This document shows, one piece after another, positions 18,944 to 26,293 of a stretch of DNA of 64,000 nucleotides. The notes under the pieces were generated by a model. That model was not told the origin of the DNA. It worked only from the letters and a program-made list of their open reading frames with translations, and ran no database searches. The position numbers were made by a program, and so were the translations under genes. The stretch spans positions 35,369 to 99,368 of the forward strand of contig NZ_KZ626861.1 in the NCBI RefSeq assembly GCF_002911015.1, given 5' to 3'. The stretch is from Streptomyces populi. GTDB taxonomy: Bacteria > Actinomycetota > Actinomycetes > Streptomycetales > Streptomycetaceae. The first letter of the stretch is position 1. Each line of letters starts with the position of its first letter.

Positions 18944-19513
18944 ATGCCTGATCGCACCGCGGAAGACGACCCGGCCGGGCGCACCGGCCCCGCCCCCTCC
19001 GGACACACCGACGCCGTCCCCTCCGGACGCACCGGCCCCGGCCCCGCCGGACACACCGGAGCCGGCACGGCGGGCGGGCCCGCCCGGGACACCCCGTCGG
19101 CAGGCCCGGGCGAACTCCCGGTCTCGGCCCGGGCCGAGGCTCCGGCCGGGCGCGCCGCCGACGGCGCGGACCCCTGGCCGACGATCGACCTGCTGCACGC
19201 CTGGCTGGACGCCGACCGGGCGCACGGCGGCCGGGAAGGACTGCTGCTGCGGGTGCTGAAGCTGTCGGAGGAGGTCGGCGAGGTCGCCCAGGCGGTGATC
19301 GGCGCGACGGGCCAGAATCCGCGCAAGGGGGTGAGTCACACCTGGGACGACGTCCGCTCGGAGCTGTGCGACGTCGTGATCACGGCGATGGTGGCGCTGC
19401 GCACGCTCGCGCCGGACGCCCGCGAGGTCTTCACCGCCCACCTGGCGGCCGTCGCCGACCGCTCGCTCGGCGGGACGCACGGCGGGACTCGCAACGAGTC
19501 GTCGACCACCTGA
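18944..19513 (+). CDS. MazG-like nucleotide pyrophosphohydrolase family protein
   Basis: A 189-residue protein. The C-terminal ~110 residues are an all-alpha NTP pyrophosphohydrolase domain: LKLSEEVGEVAQAVIG supplies the ExxE metal ligands and DVRSELCDVVITAMVAL the ExxD pair. The first ~75 residues are low-complexity Gly/Pro/Thr repeats (GRTGP/GHTGA units), so translation may begin later, near WPTIDLLHAW. The domain family removes non-canonical or excess nucleotides. It follows DoxX by 35 bases and may be co-transcribed. Confidence 0.82.
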   Translation: MPDRTAEDDPAGRTGPAPSGHTDAVPSGRTGPGPAGHTGAGTAGGPARDTPSAGPGELPVSARAEAPAGRAADGADPWPTIDLLHAWLDADRAHGGREGLLLRVLKLSEEVGEVAQAVIGATGQNPRKGVSHTWDDVRSELCDVVITAMVALRTLAPDAREVFTAHLAAVADRSLGGTHGGTRNESSTT

Positions 19514-19555
19514 CGGACAGCGGGATCTCGCCGACCGACCCGCGAACGGACGGCG

Positions 19556-19720
19556 GTGACCTGCTCTGTTCACTTCGGCGTCGAGGCCGAGGACCTGACC
19601 CACGACGAGTGGAAGAAGTCCCGGGCGACCTGGTTCACGGTCACGAACCGACTCCCGGGAACAGGGCCCGTACACGCCTCAGGGCTCGGCCCCGGTCCGT
19701 GGACCGGGGCCGAGCCCTGA
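19556..19720 (+). CDS. Small open frame or gene remnant ending in a terminator hairpin
   Basis: A possible 54-residue protein starting GTG and reading MTCSVHFGVEAEDLTHDE. Codon third positions are almost all G or C, which suggests real or formerly real coding sequence, but the last ~18 codons lie in the left arm, loop and right arm of a long hairpin and no ribosome site is visible. I do not recognise a family. It may be the 5' end of a gene truncated at the terminator. Confidence 0.3.
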   Translation: MTCSVHFGVEAEDLTHDEWKKSRATWFTVTNRLPGTGPVHASGLGPGPWTGAEP

Positions 19721-19722
19721 GG
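19677..19722. terminator. Strong bidirectional terminator hairpin
   Basis: Two perfectly complementary 22-base arms (19677-19698 and 19701-19722) enclose a 2-base GT. It lies at the 3' end of rnpB on the minus strand and downstream of the MazG-like gene on the plus strand, so it can serve both. Confidence 0.8.
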
Positions 19723-20143
19723 GCAGACGAGTCGGGCTGTACGCCGGATTTTGTCACCCGGTCGCCTCGCGGCGGCCGGGGAGACGGCCATCCATCTAGG
19801 GCCGGCGTTGCCGCCGGCCTCGTGCGGTCTACCCGCGGACTCGGGCGAGCAGCCCTCGAACGTCCGCGCAGAGCCGCCTTCCCTCGCGAGAGGGCGGCTC
19901 CTCTTGACCTTGCTCCGGGTGGGGTTTACCTAGCTGCCCAGGTCACCCTGGGCACTGGTGGTCTCTTACACCACCGTTTCACCCTTACCGCGAACCGGAG
20001 TTCGCGGCGGTCTGCTTTCTGTGGCACTGTCCCGCGGGTCACCCCGGGTGGCCGTTAGCCACCACCCTGCCCTATGGAGTCCGGACGTTCCTCGGGAAGG
20101 TCCACAAGAACCTCCACGCGGCCGTCCGCCCGGCTCGTCTGCC
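19723..20143 (-). ncRNA. rnpB: RNase P RNA component (type A, actinobacterial)
   Basis: About 420 bases on the minus strand. Recognised by the conserved core GAGGAACGTCCGGACTCC near the 5' end, the universally conserved block ACAGAAAGCAGACCGCC, the AAGGGTGAAACGGTGG segment, and the 3' GACAAAATCCGGCGTACAG region with a terminal GGCAGACGAG/CTCGTCTGCC helix (P1) joining both ends. The RNA is the catalytic subunit that matures tRNA 5' ends. Its first ~89 bases overlap the 3' end of the EamA gene on the same strand. Ends are placed from the P1 helix and could be off by a few bases. Confidence 0.96.
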
Positions 20144-21035
20144 GTGCCGACCATGGTACCGGGCGGGCGGGACGCCGGGGACCGGCGGACGCCGTGGCCA
20201 GGACGGAGCCCGCCAGGATGAGGGCGAAGGCGGCGAGGATCCCGGGGGTCAGGTTCTCGTCCAGGAAGAACGCACCCGCCGCGACCGCGACGGCCGGGTT
20301 GACGTACGTGATCACCGTCGCCCGGGTCGGACCCGCCTCCTTGATCAGTTCCAGGAAGGCCACGAAGGCGACGGCCGTGCAGACGACACCGAGGCCCACG
20401 AGAGCGGCCAGGACCTGTCCGGAGGGCATCGCCTCGGGCCGGGTGACGGCCGCCGCGGGGGCGTAGACCAGCGCCGCCAGCGCCAGGCAGGGGGCCGTCA
20501 GGTGGAGCGAGGGCACGTCCTTGAGCCGGCGGGCGACGATGAGCGGCGCGGTGGCGTAGCCGACGACCGTCAGCAGCACCTCGACCAGCGACCGGGCGTC
20601 GCCGCCGGTCAGATGCGGTGCCGTGAGGACTCCGACTCCGGCCAGGCCGAGGGCGAGGCCCGTGACGCGCCGGGCGCCGAGCCGCTCCGCGTCGCCGAGG
20701 AAGCGGGCCGCGACCACGCCGACGATCGGCACACCGGCGATCAGCAGGCCCGCGGTGGAGCTGGACAGGTGGCGTTCGGCGTCCGTGAGGGTCCACCAGG
20801 GGACCATGATCTCGATGACCGCGAAGGCCAGCATCGGGCGCCAGTGGGCCCGTACGGTCCGGGGCAGGCCGCCCTGCCGGATCGCGAAGGGGAGCAGCAG
20901 CGCGGCGCCGACCGCGCAGCGCGTGAACACCACCACCGACGGGGACACCTCGTCCACCGCCACTTTGATCATCAGATAGGGGATGCCCCAGATCACTCCC
21001 ATCAGGGAGAACAGGAACCAGCCGCGTGCAGTCAT
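20055..21035 (-). CDS. EamA/DMT-family transporter (RhaT/RarD-like permease)
   Basis: A 326-residue protein with ten hydrophobic helices arranged as two EamA repeats, each ending with a proline/glycine-rich helix (ATVITYVNPAVAVAAGAFFLDENL in the second). Metabolite or drug efflux is the usual role. I chose the ATG at 21035 (MTARGWFLFSLMG) over one six codons upstream. Unusually, the last ~30 codons, after the final helix, run through the 5' domain of rnpB, so the hydrophilic tail (DGRVEVLVDLPEERPDS) is dictated by RNA structure. Confidence 0.87.
   Translation of the reverse strand: MTARGWFLFSLMGVIWGIPYLMIKVAVDEVSPSVVVFTRCAVGAALLLPFAIRQGGLPRTVRAHWRPMLAFAVIEIMVPWWTLTDAERHLSSSTAGLLIAGVPIVGVVAARFLGDAERLGARRVTGLALGLAGVGVLTAPHLTGGDARSLVEVLLTVVGYATAPLIVARRLKDVPSLHLTAPCLALAALVYAPAAAVTRPEAMPSGQVLAALVGLGVVCTAVAFVAFLELIKEAGPTRATVITYVNPAVAVAAGAFFLDENLTPGILAAFALILAGSVLATASAGPRRPARPVPWSARQTSRADGRVEVLVDLPEERPDSIGQGGG
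20153..20158 (-). promoter_or_regulatory. Candidate -10 element of rnpB
   Basis: TACCAT on the minus strand lies about 10 bases before the predicted 5' end of rnpB, inside the EamA coding region. No good -35 is recognisable 17 bases upstream. Confidence 0.4.
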
Positions 21036-21108
21036 ACGGGCAGTCTCGGCCACCGCCCGGCGGCGGGTCTTGAACGCTGTTGCGCCCCGACGGCGTGAGC
21101 GCTCCGTC

Positions 21109-22032
21109 CTACGGGGACGGGAGCGGGGACAGGGACGAGGACGAGGACGAGGACGGGAGCACGCTCGCGCGGTACGCGGCCGGGGTCACGCCCAGTACCC
21201 GGCGGAACCAGCGGGTCAGGTGCGCCTGGTCGGCGAAGCCCACGAGTGCGGCGACCTCGGCGGGGCGCAGTCCCGACTCCAAGAGCCGGCGGGCCCGGTT
21301 CACCCGGTGCTGGGCCAGCCAGGCGTACGGCGGGATCCCCGTCGTCGTACGGAAGGCGCGCAGGAGCTGGTAGCGGGACAGACCCAGGTCCGTGGCGAGG
21401 GCGGCGAGGGAGGGCGGGTCCTGGAGCTCTTCGGCCAGGCGGTCGCGTACGGCGTCGGCTATGCGCGCGGCGCCGGGGACCTCGTCGCGGCCCGGGCGGG
21501 CCGTGGAGTGGCGCCGGGTCAGCGCGGCGAGCAGCCACGGGAGGCGGGACTCGGCCTCCAGCGGGTCCGGGCAGGCGCTCAGTTCGGTGTGCGCGACGCG
21601 CAGCGCGGCGGCGAGTTCGGGGTCGTCGAGCAGCCCTTCCCTGAAGTGCGGGAGGCCGCCGACGGCACCCTCCGAGAGCAGGGACGGCTCCGCGTACAGG
21701 GCCCGGTAGGCGTAGCCCTCGCAGGCGGCGGGACCGCCGGTGTGCATCTCGCCGGGGGCCAGCACGACGATGGACCCCGGGCCGGTCCGGAGGTGGCCGC
21801 CCCGGTAGCCGATGAGCTCCGAGCCGCCGACGCTGACGCCGATGGTGAACTCGTCGTGGGCGTGCGGGGCGTAGCGGTGCCGGTCGAAGCGGGCGGTCAG
21901 CAGGTCCAGCGGCCGCCCGCCCCGGCCGAGGACGGCCCGGGTCCAGCGTGCCTCTTCCCGCGCGGAGGGCTTCGAGGGGGGCTTCGCGGATTCCGTCACG
22001 GTCCCGGCCGCCGTCTCTCCCCGTCCGGTCAT
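21109..22032 (-). CDS. AraC-family transcriptional regulator
   Basis: A 307-residue regulator. An N-terminal cupin-like sensing domain (RYAPHAHDEFTIGVSVGG ... LAPGEMHTGGPA) is followed by a two-HTH AraC DNA-binding domain at about 190-290 (SLAALATDLGLSRYQLLRAF and the second-helix VAALVGFADQAHLTRWFRR with GVTPAAYRAS). The start ATG has GGAGAG upstream. The C-terminus is a poly-serine run encoded by tandem GGACGA units. Such regulators often control the divergent or adjacent transporter; the EamA gene lies 73 bases downstream. Confidence 0.88.
   Translation of the reverse strand: MTGRGETAAGTVTESAKPPSKPSAREEARWTRAVLGRGGRPLDLLTARFDRHRYAPHAHDEFTIGVSVGGSELIGYRGGHLRTGPGSIVVLAPGEMHTGGPAACEGYAYRALYAEPSLLSEGAVGGLPHFREGLLDDPELAAALRVAHTELSACPDPLEAESRLPWLLAALTRRHSTARPGRDEVPGAARIADAVRDRLAEELQDPPSLAALATDLGLSRYQLLRAFRTTTGIPPYAWLAQHRVNRARRLLESGLRPAEVAALVGFADQAHLTRWFRRVLGVTPAAYRASVLPSSSSSSSLSPLPSP
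21120..21150 (-). repeat. GGACGA hexanucleotide repeat at the AraC gene 3' end
   Basis: About four tandem GGACGA/GACGAG units encode the SSSSSSS tail of the regulator. Such runs can change length by slippage in steps of two codons without breaking the frame. Confidence 0.7.
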
Positions 22033-22124
22033 GGCTCTCTCCCCCTCGCTCCCGTGGCCGCCGTGTTCTCTCCACAGGGCCAACACGCGCGTCCCCCGTT
22101 TCCATGCCGGAGGCCGCACCCGGG

Positions 22125-23558
22125 TCAGACGGGTTCGAACCGCACCTTCGCCGTTCCGGGGTCCGCCTGTGCGAGCCGGACCCGCAGGCGTTCGCCCAGG
22201 GGCAGCGGTGCCGTGCCGCCCGAGATCCGGGCGAAGACCGCCGGGGACTCCAGTTGCACGGTGCCGGTCGTGGGTTCGTGTTCCGCCACGTCCACCACGC
22301 AGGCCTCGAAGAGGTCGCCGACCCGGTCCGCGAGGAGCGCGGCCTCCACGATGTCGACGCACTCGCGCTCGACGGTGCCCGCGCGCCGGCTGCCCTCGGC
22401 CATCTCCTTGGGCAGGGCGTCGAGCGCCGCGAGGACCCACTCGGGGGACGGCAGACCGGCGGCCGCCGCCAGGCAGATCTCCGCGGCGTAGCGGTCGACG
22501 AGCCGGCGCAGCGGGGCCGTGCAGTGGGCGTAGGGAGCGGCGACGGCGGCGTGCGCGGTGACCTCGGGGAGCGCCCCGTCCCGGAAGACGGTGTACCCGG
22601 CACCGCGCAGCAGGGTCGTGCACTCCTGGAGGAAGGCGGCGTGGTGGGGCAGGCGCGGGTCGAGGGAACGGACGAGCTGCGCGTACGAGACGTGGTGCGG
22701 CCAGTCGACGTGCAGGGCCCGGGCGGTGCGGCGCAGCCGCCCGACCGCCCCGTCGGGCGCGGCGGGCAGGGTCCGCAGCACCCCGGTGCCGTGGTCGAGC
22801 ATCAGTTCGGCCGCCGTCATCCCGGTGAGCAGGGAGATCTGCGCGTTCCAGCCCTCGACGGGCAGCGGGGCCCGGTAGGCGAGCTCGTACGCCCCGTCCT
22901 TCTCGACGATCTCCTGCTCGGGCACGTTGAGCGAGATGCCGCCGCGCTCGATCTCCAGGGCCTCGCGCAGGGTGCCGACGTCCTTGAGCAGGGCGAGCGG
23001 TTCCTCCGCCGTTCCCTCGTCGATCCGGTGCTGCGCGGTCGCGTAGTCCAGCTTGGCGCGGCTGCGGACCAGGGCGCGGCGGACGTCGGTGATCTCGGTG
23101 CGTCCGTCCGGGCCCAGGTCGATCGTCCACAGGACGGCCGGGCAGGTCTGGCCCGGGAGGAGGCTCGCGGCGCCCTCGGAGAGCCGGGGCGGGTGGAGGG
23201 GGACCTTGCCGTCCGGGAAGTAGAGGGTCGTCACGCGCCGGTGCGCCTCGGCGTCCAGGGCTCCGCCGGGCGCCACGAAGGCGGCGACGTCCGCGACGGC
23301 GTACTGGACGCGGTAGCCGCCCCGCTCGCGGCGGGAGAGGTGCATCGCCTGGTCGAGGTCCTCGGACGTCGGCGGGTCGATGGTGAACAGGGGGACGTCC
23401 GTCGCGTCGTACGCGGGCAGGCGGGCCGGCGGCCCGACTTCCGCGAGGGCGTCGGCCGGGAAACTCCCGGGCACGCCGAGCTCGGTCCGCAGCGCGCGGA
23501 GAGCGGCTCGCAACGGGGTCTGAGGGGTGCCAGTGACGCGTACGTGACGGCGGGGCAT
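22125..23558 (-). CDS. RNB-domain exoribonuclease (RNase II/R-like)
   Basis: A 477-residue protein with the RNB catalytic core. The four catalytic aspartates fall in DVPLFTIDPPTSEDLDQAMHL, and the DEDL-type downstream motif GGYRVQYAVADVAAFV and PHHVSYAQLVR follow. No S1 domain is obvious, and the C-terminal ~70 residues may be a degenerate OB fold (TVQLESPAVFARISG). It degrades RNA 3' to 5'. TACGCT lies 6 bases before the ATG, so a leaderless mRNA is likely. Divergent from yaaA. Confidence 0.88.
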   Translation of the reverse strand: MPRRHVRVTGTPQTPLRAALRALRTELGVPGSFPADALAEVGPPARLPAYDATDVPLFTIDPPTSEDLDQAMHLSRRERGGYRVQYAVADVAAFVAPGGALDAEAHRRVTTLYFPDGKVPLHPPRLSEGAASLLPGQTCPAVLWTIDLGPDGRTEITDVRRALVRSRAKLDYATAQHRIDEGTAEEPLALLKDVGTLREALEIERGGISLNVPEQEIVEKDGAYELAYRAPLPVEGWNAQISLLTGMTAAELMLDHGTGVLRTLPAAPDGAVGRLRRTARALHVDWPHHVSYAQLVRSLDPRLPHHAAFLQECTTLLRGAGYTVFRDGALPEVTAHAAVAAPYAHCTAPLRRLVDRYAAEICLAAAAGLPSPEWVLAALDALPKEMAEGSRRAGTVERECVDIVEAALLADRVGDLFEACVVDVAEHEPTTGTVQLESPAVFARISGGTAPLPLGERLRVRLAQADPGTAKVRFEPV

Positions 23559-23564
23559 GGGTCG

Positions 23565-23570
23565 AGCGTA
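23565..23570 (-). promoter_or_regulatory. Candidate -10 element of leaderless RNB gene
   Basis: TACGCT on the minus strand, 6 bases from the ATG of the ribonuclease gene, with no ribosome site between them. Confidence 0.5.
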
Positions 23571-23755
23571 GGCCGGGGCCGGGCGTCGGGCACGCGGAGC
23601 GGGGCGCCCTCCGGGCGAGGGGGACCGGCCGCACCCGCCACGCCGACGACCGGGCCCGGTGGGCCCCGGCGGGCCCGGTGGGGTCGGGCAGGGGAGGGCG
23701 TCCGGGTGTACCCGTAGGCTGGCGGCGGTCCGTACCACCGTGAGGAGAACCAACC

Positions 23756-24556
23756 GTGCTCGTGCTGCTGCCGCCCTCCGAGGGCAAGGCACCCTCCGGC
23801 CGGGGAACCGCGCTCAAGCCGGAGTCGCTGTCCCTGCCCGGTCTCGCGGAGGCGCGTCGGGCGGTCCTCGACGAGCTGGTCGAGCTGTGCGTGGCCGACG
23901 AGGAGAAGGCCCGCGAGGTCCTCGGACTGAGCGAGGGTCTGCGGGGCGAGATCGCGAAGAACACGGAGCTGAGGACCGCGGGCGCCCGCCCGGCCGGGGA
24001 GATCTACACGGGGGTCCTGTACGACGCCCTGGACCTGGCCTCGCTGGACGCCGACGCCGAGCGGCGCGCGGGCAGCTCGCTGCTCGTCTTCTCCGGGCTC
24101 TGGGGCGCGGTGCGGGTGACCGACCGGATCCCCTCGTACCGCTGCTCGATGGGCGTGAAGCTGCCGGGCCTCGGGGCGCTGGGCGCGCACTGGCGTACGC
24201 CGATGGCCGCCGCGCTCCCCGAGGCCGCGGGCGACGGGCTCGTGCTGGACCTGCGCTCCTCGGCCTACACCACGGCGTGGAAGCCCAAGGGCGAGGTGGC
24301 GGGGCGGACGGCGACCGTACGGGTGCTGCACGCGCAACTGGTGGACGGGGTCGAGAAGCGGTCCGTCGTCAGCCACTTCAACAAGGCGACCAAGGGCCGG
24401 ATCGTCCGCAGCCTGCTCACCGCGAACGCCGCGCCGAAGGACCCGGCGGAGCTGGTGGAGGCGCTGCGGGACCTCGGGTACGCGGTGGAGGCGGAGGCCC
24501 CCGGCAAGGCGGGCAGGCCGTGGGCGCTCGACGTGGTGGTGCGGGAGATCCACTGA
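23756..24556 (+). CDS. yaaA: Peroxide stress protein YaaA family
   Basis: A 266-residue protein of the YaaA/DUF328 family. Family marks are the N-terminal LVLLPPSEGKA, the YTGVLYDALD and FSGLWGAVRVTDRIPSYRCSMGVKLPG segments and the C-terminal HFNKATKGRIVR. In E. coli YaaA lowers free iron during peroxide stress. The GTG start has GAGGAG 9 bases upstream. A role in iron-linked oxidative defence is inferred from the family only. Confidence 0.9.
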   Translation: MLVLLPPSEGKAPSGRGTALKPESLSLPGLAEARRAVLDELVELCVADEEKAREVLGLSEGLRGEIAKNTELRTAGARPAGEIYTGVLYDALDLASLDADAERRAGSSLLVFSGLWGAVRVTDRIPSYRCSMGVKLPGLGALGAHWRTPMAAALPEAAGDGLVLDLRSSAYTTAWKPKGEVAGRTATVRVLHAQLVDGVEKRSVVSHFNKATKGRIVRSLLTANAAPKDPAELVEALRDLGYAVEAEAPGKAGRPWALDVVVREIH

Positions 24557-24668
24557 GCGGCCGACCACCGGGCGGGTCATCAGCGGGCGGGTCCCACCGG
24601 GCGGTTGTCCGCCGAGGGGCCGCCCGGCGGTCGTCGCCCGTCGCACGGCCGGCCCACCGCTTCACCGG

Positions 24669-24687
24669 CGTTGCAACATATGCAACG
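24669..24687 (+). promoter_or_regulatory. Palindromic operator upstream of the KDPG-type aldolase gene
   Basis: CGTTGCA-ACATA-TGCAACG is a perfect inverted repeat (7-base arms, 5-base spacer) 40 bases before the aldolase ATG. The geometry suits a GntR- or IclR-type repressor. The cognate regulator is not identifiable in the window. Confidence 0.6.
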
Positions 24688-24726
24688 ACCTTTGCGCACG
24701 ATGCACACCCCGGGCACGATGAGGGC

Positions 24727-25371
24727 ATGACGCCGTCATCGCCCCCGTCCTCGCGCGCCTCCGTCCTGGATCTCGCGCCCGTCGTCCCCGTCGTCGTGGT
24801 CGCGGACGCCCTCGACGCGGTGCCGCTGGCCCGGGCACTGGTCGCCGGAGGGCTGCCCGCCATCGAGGTGACGCTGCGGACCCCGGCGGCGCTCGACGCG
24901 ATCCGGGCCGTCGCGGCCGAGGTGCCGGACGCGGTGGTGGGCGCGGGCACGGTCCTGACGCCGGAGCACGTGGCCGCGTCGCTGGCGGCGGGCGCCCGCT
25001 TCCTGGTCAGCCCCGGCTGGACGGACGGGCTGCTGGACGCGATGCGGGCGTCCGGGGTGCCGTTCCTGCCGGGGGTGTCCACGGCCTCCGAGGTGGTGGC
25101 ACTGCTGGAGCGGGGGGTGCGCGAGATGAAGTTCTTCCCCGCGCAGGCGGCGGGCGGCACGGCCTACCTGAAGTCACTGGCGGGGCCGCTCCCCCAGGCC
25201 CGGTTCTGCCCGACGGGCGGCATCGGCCCCGAATGCGCTCCGGACTACCTCGCGCTCCCCAACGTGGGCTGTGTGGGCGGAAGCTGGATGCTTCCGGCCG
25301 ACGCGGTCGCCGCCCGGGACTGGCGCCGGGTGGAGGACCTGGCACGGGCGGCGTCGGCACTGCGGCGGTAA
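24727..25371 (+). CDS. eda: Bifunctional 4-hydroxy-2-oxoglutarate/KDPG aldolase
   Basis: A 214-residue class I aldolase of the KDPG family that splits 2-keto-3-deoxy-6-phosphogluconate to pyruvate and glyceraldehyde 3-phosphate, or hydroxy-oxoglutarate. Conserved segments: PAIEVTLRTPAALDAI (active-site Glu), VVGAGTVLTPE, FLVSPGW, FLPGVSTASEVVALLERG, and the Schiff-base lysine in VREMKFFPAQAAGG; FCPTGGI and GGSWMLPAD close the barrel. The ATG at 24727 follows a GAGGG ribosome site. A perfect operator-like palindrome lies upstream. Confidence 0.9.
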   Translation: MTPSSPPSSRASVLDLAPVVPVVVVADALDAVPLARALVAGGLPAIEVTLRTPAALDAIRAVAAEVPDAVVGAGTVLTPEHVAASLAAGARFLVSPGWTDGLLDAMRASGVPFLPGVSTASEVVALLERGVREMKFFPAQAAGGTAYLKSLAGPLPQARFCPTGGIGPECAPDYLALPNVGCVGGSWMLPADAVAARDWRRVEDLARAASALRR

Positions 25372-25416
25372 CCGGCACGACGAGTGTGCCGCCGTGCCGC
25401 TGTCGTACCCGTGACG

Positions 25417-25422
25417 TACAAC
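25417..25422 (+). promoter_or_regulatory. Candidate -10 element of leaderless HTH-regulator gene
   Basis: TACAAC lies 7 bases before the ATG at 25430, with no ribosome site, consistent with a leaderless transcript. Confidence 0.5.
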
Positions 25423-25429
25423 TGGTCGC

Positions 25430-26230
25430 ATGACGACCGGTGTCTCCGCCGACCCCCCTCCCTTCGCCCGGGAACTGCTGCGCTGGCGGCGCGCTCGCCG
25501 GGTGAGCCAGTTGGAGCTGGCCTCCCGGGCGGGCACGACCCAGCGGTACGTCAGCTTCATCGAGCGCGGGCGTTCGGTGCCCGGCAGGGAGATCGTGATC
25601 CGGCTCGCCGAGTCGCTGGACCTGACCCTGCGGGAGCGCAACGCGCTGCTCCTGGCGGCCGGTTACGCCCCCGCTTTCACCGAGTCCCCGCTCGACGCGG
25701 CCGCGCTGGAGCCCGTGCGCGAGGCGCTGGACGGCATCCTCGAGGGGCATCTGCCGTATCCGGCGGTGGTGGCGGGACCGCACGGTGAACTCGTCGCCGC
25801 CAACGCCGCGTTCGACGTCCTGTCCGAGGGGGCCGCGCCGGAGCTGCTGGAACCGCCGGTGAACGTACTGCGGTTGGCCCTTCATCCGCGCGGGATGGCG
25901 TCACGGGTGGTGAACCTGGACGCCTGGGGCCGGCACATCGTGGAGAACCTGCGGGCCCGCTCCCTGCGCAGCCCCGATCCCCTTCTCGACGCGCTGGTGG
26001 AGGAGTTGGCGCGGTACGTACCGGTGGGCGAGCCCGGCGCGGACCACCTCGGGTTCGCCGTGCCGCTGCGACTGCGGTGCCCGGAAGGCGAGTTGAGACT
26101 GCTCACCACCCTCACGTCGTTCGCGACCGCGGTGGACGTCACGCTCGCCGAACTCCACCTGGAGGCGTTCCTCCCGGCGGACCGGGAGACCGCCGGGATC
26201 CTCCGCGACCGCGCCGCCCGGCGGGGGTGA
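25430..26230 (+). CDS. XRE-type regulator with MmyB-like ligand-binding domain
   Basis: A 266-residue regulator. The N-terminal helix-turn-helix spans about 13-70 (VSQLELASRAGTTQRYVSFIERGRSVPG). The rest resembles MmyB-like domains that in other actinobacteria bind fatty-acid-type ligands: YPAVVAGPHGELVAANAAFDVL, and LRLALHPRGMASRVVNLDAW near the middle. Family members repress neighbouring oxidoreductase genes; none is adjacent here. TACAAC 7 bases before the ATG suggests leaderless translation. Confidence 0.85.
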   Translation: MTTGVSADPPPFARELLRWRRARRVSQLELASRAGTTQRYVSFIERGRSVPGREIVIRLAESLDLTLRERNALLLAAGYAPAFTESPLDAAALEPVREALDGILEGHLPYPAVVAGPHGELVAANAAFDVLSEGAAPELLEPPVNVLRLALHPRGMASRVVNLDAWGRHIVENLRARSLRSPDPLLDALVEELARYVPVGEPGADHLGFAVPLRLRCPEGELRLLTTLTSFATAVDVTLAELHLEAFLPADRETAGILRDRAARRG

Positions 26231-26293
26231 GGCCGACGCGCTCCCGGGATCGCCGTCCTCCGGACCGGCACCCCGGAACCGGTGCGGCCGGGG

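Noticed and set aside
19570..20221. Several 60-90 codon frames in the rnpB region
   Set aside because: They overlap conserved RNase P RNA structure and have no ribosome site or protein motif.
21109..23964. A 951-codon frame extending the AraC gene upstream through the RNB gene
   Set aside because: The family-like start is the ATG at 22032 with GGAGAG; the upstream part is the antisense-frame shadow of the ribonuclease.
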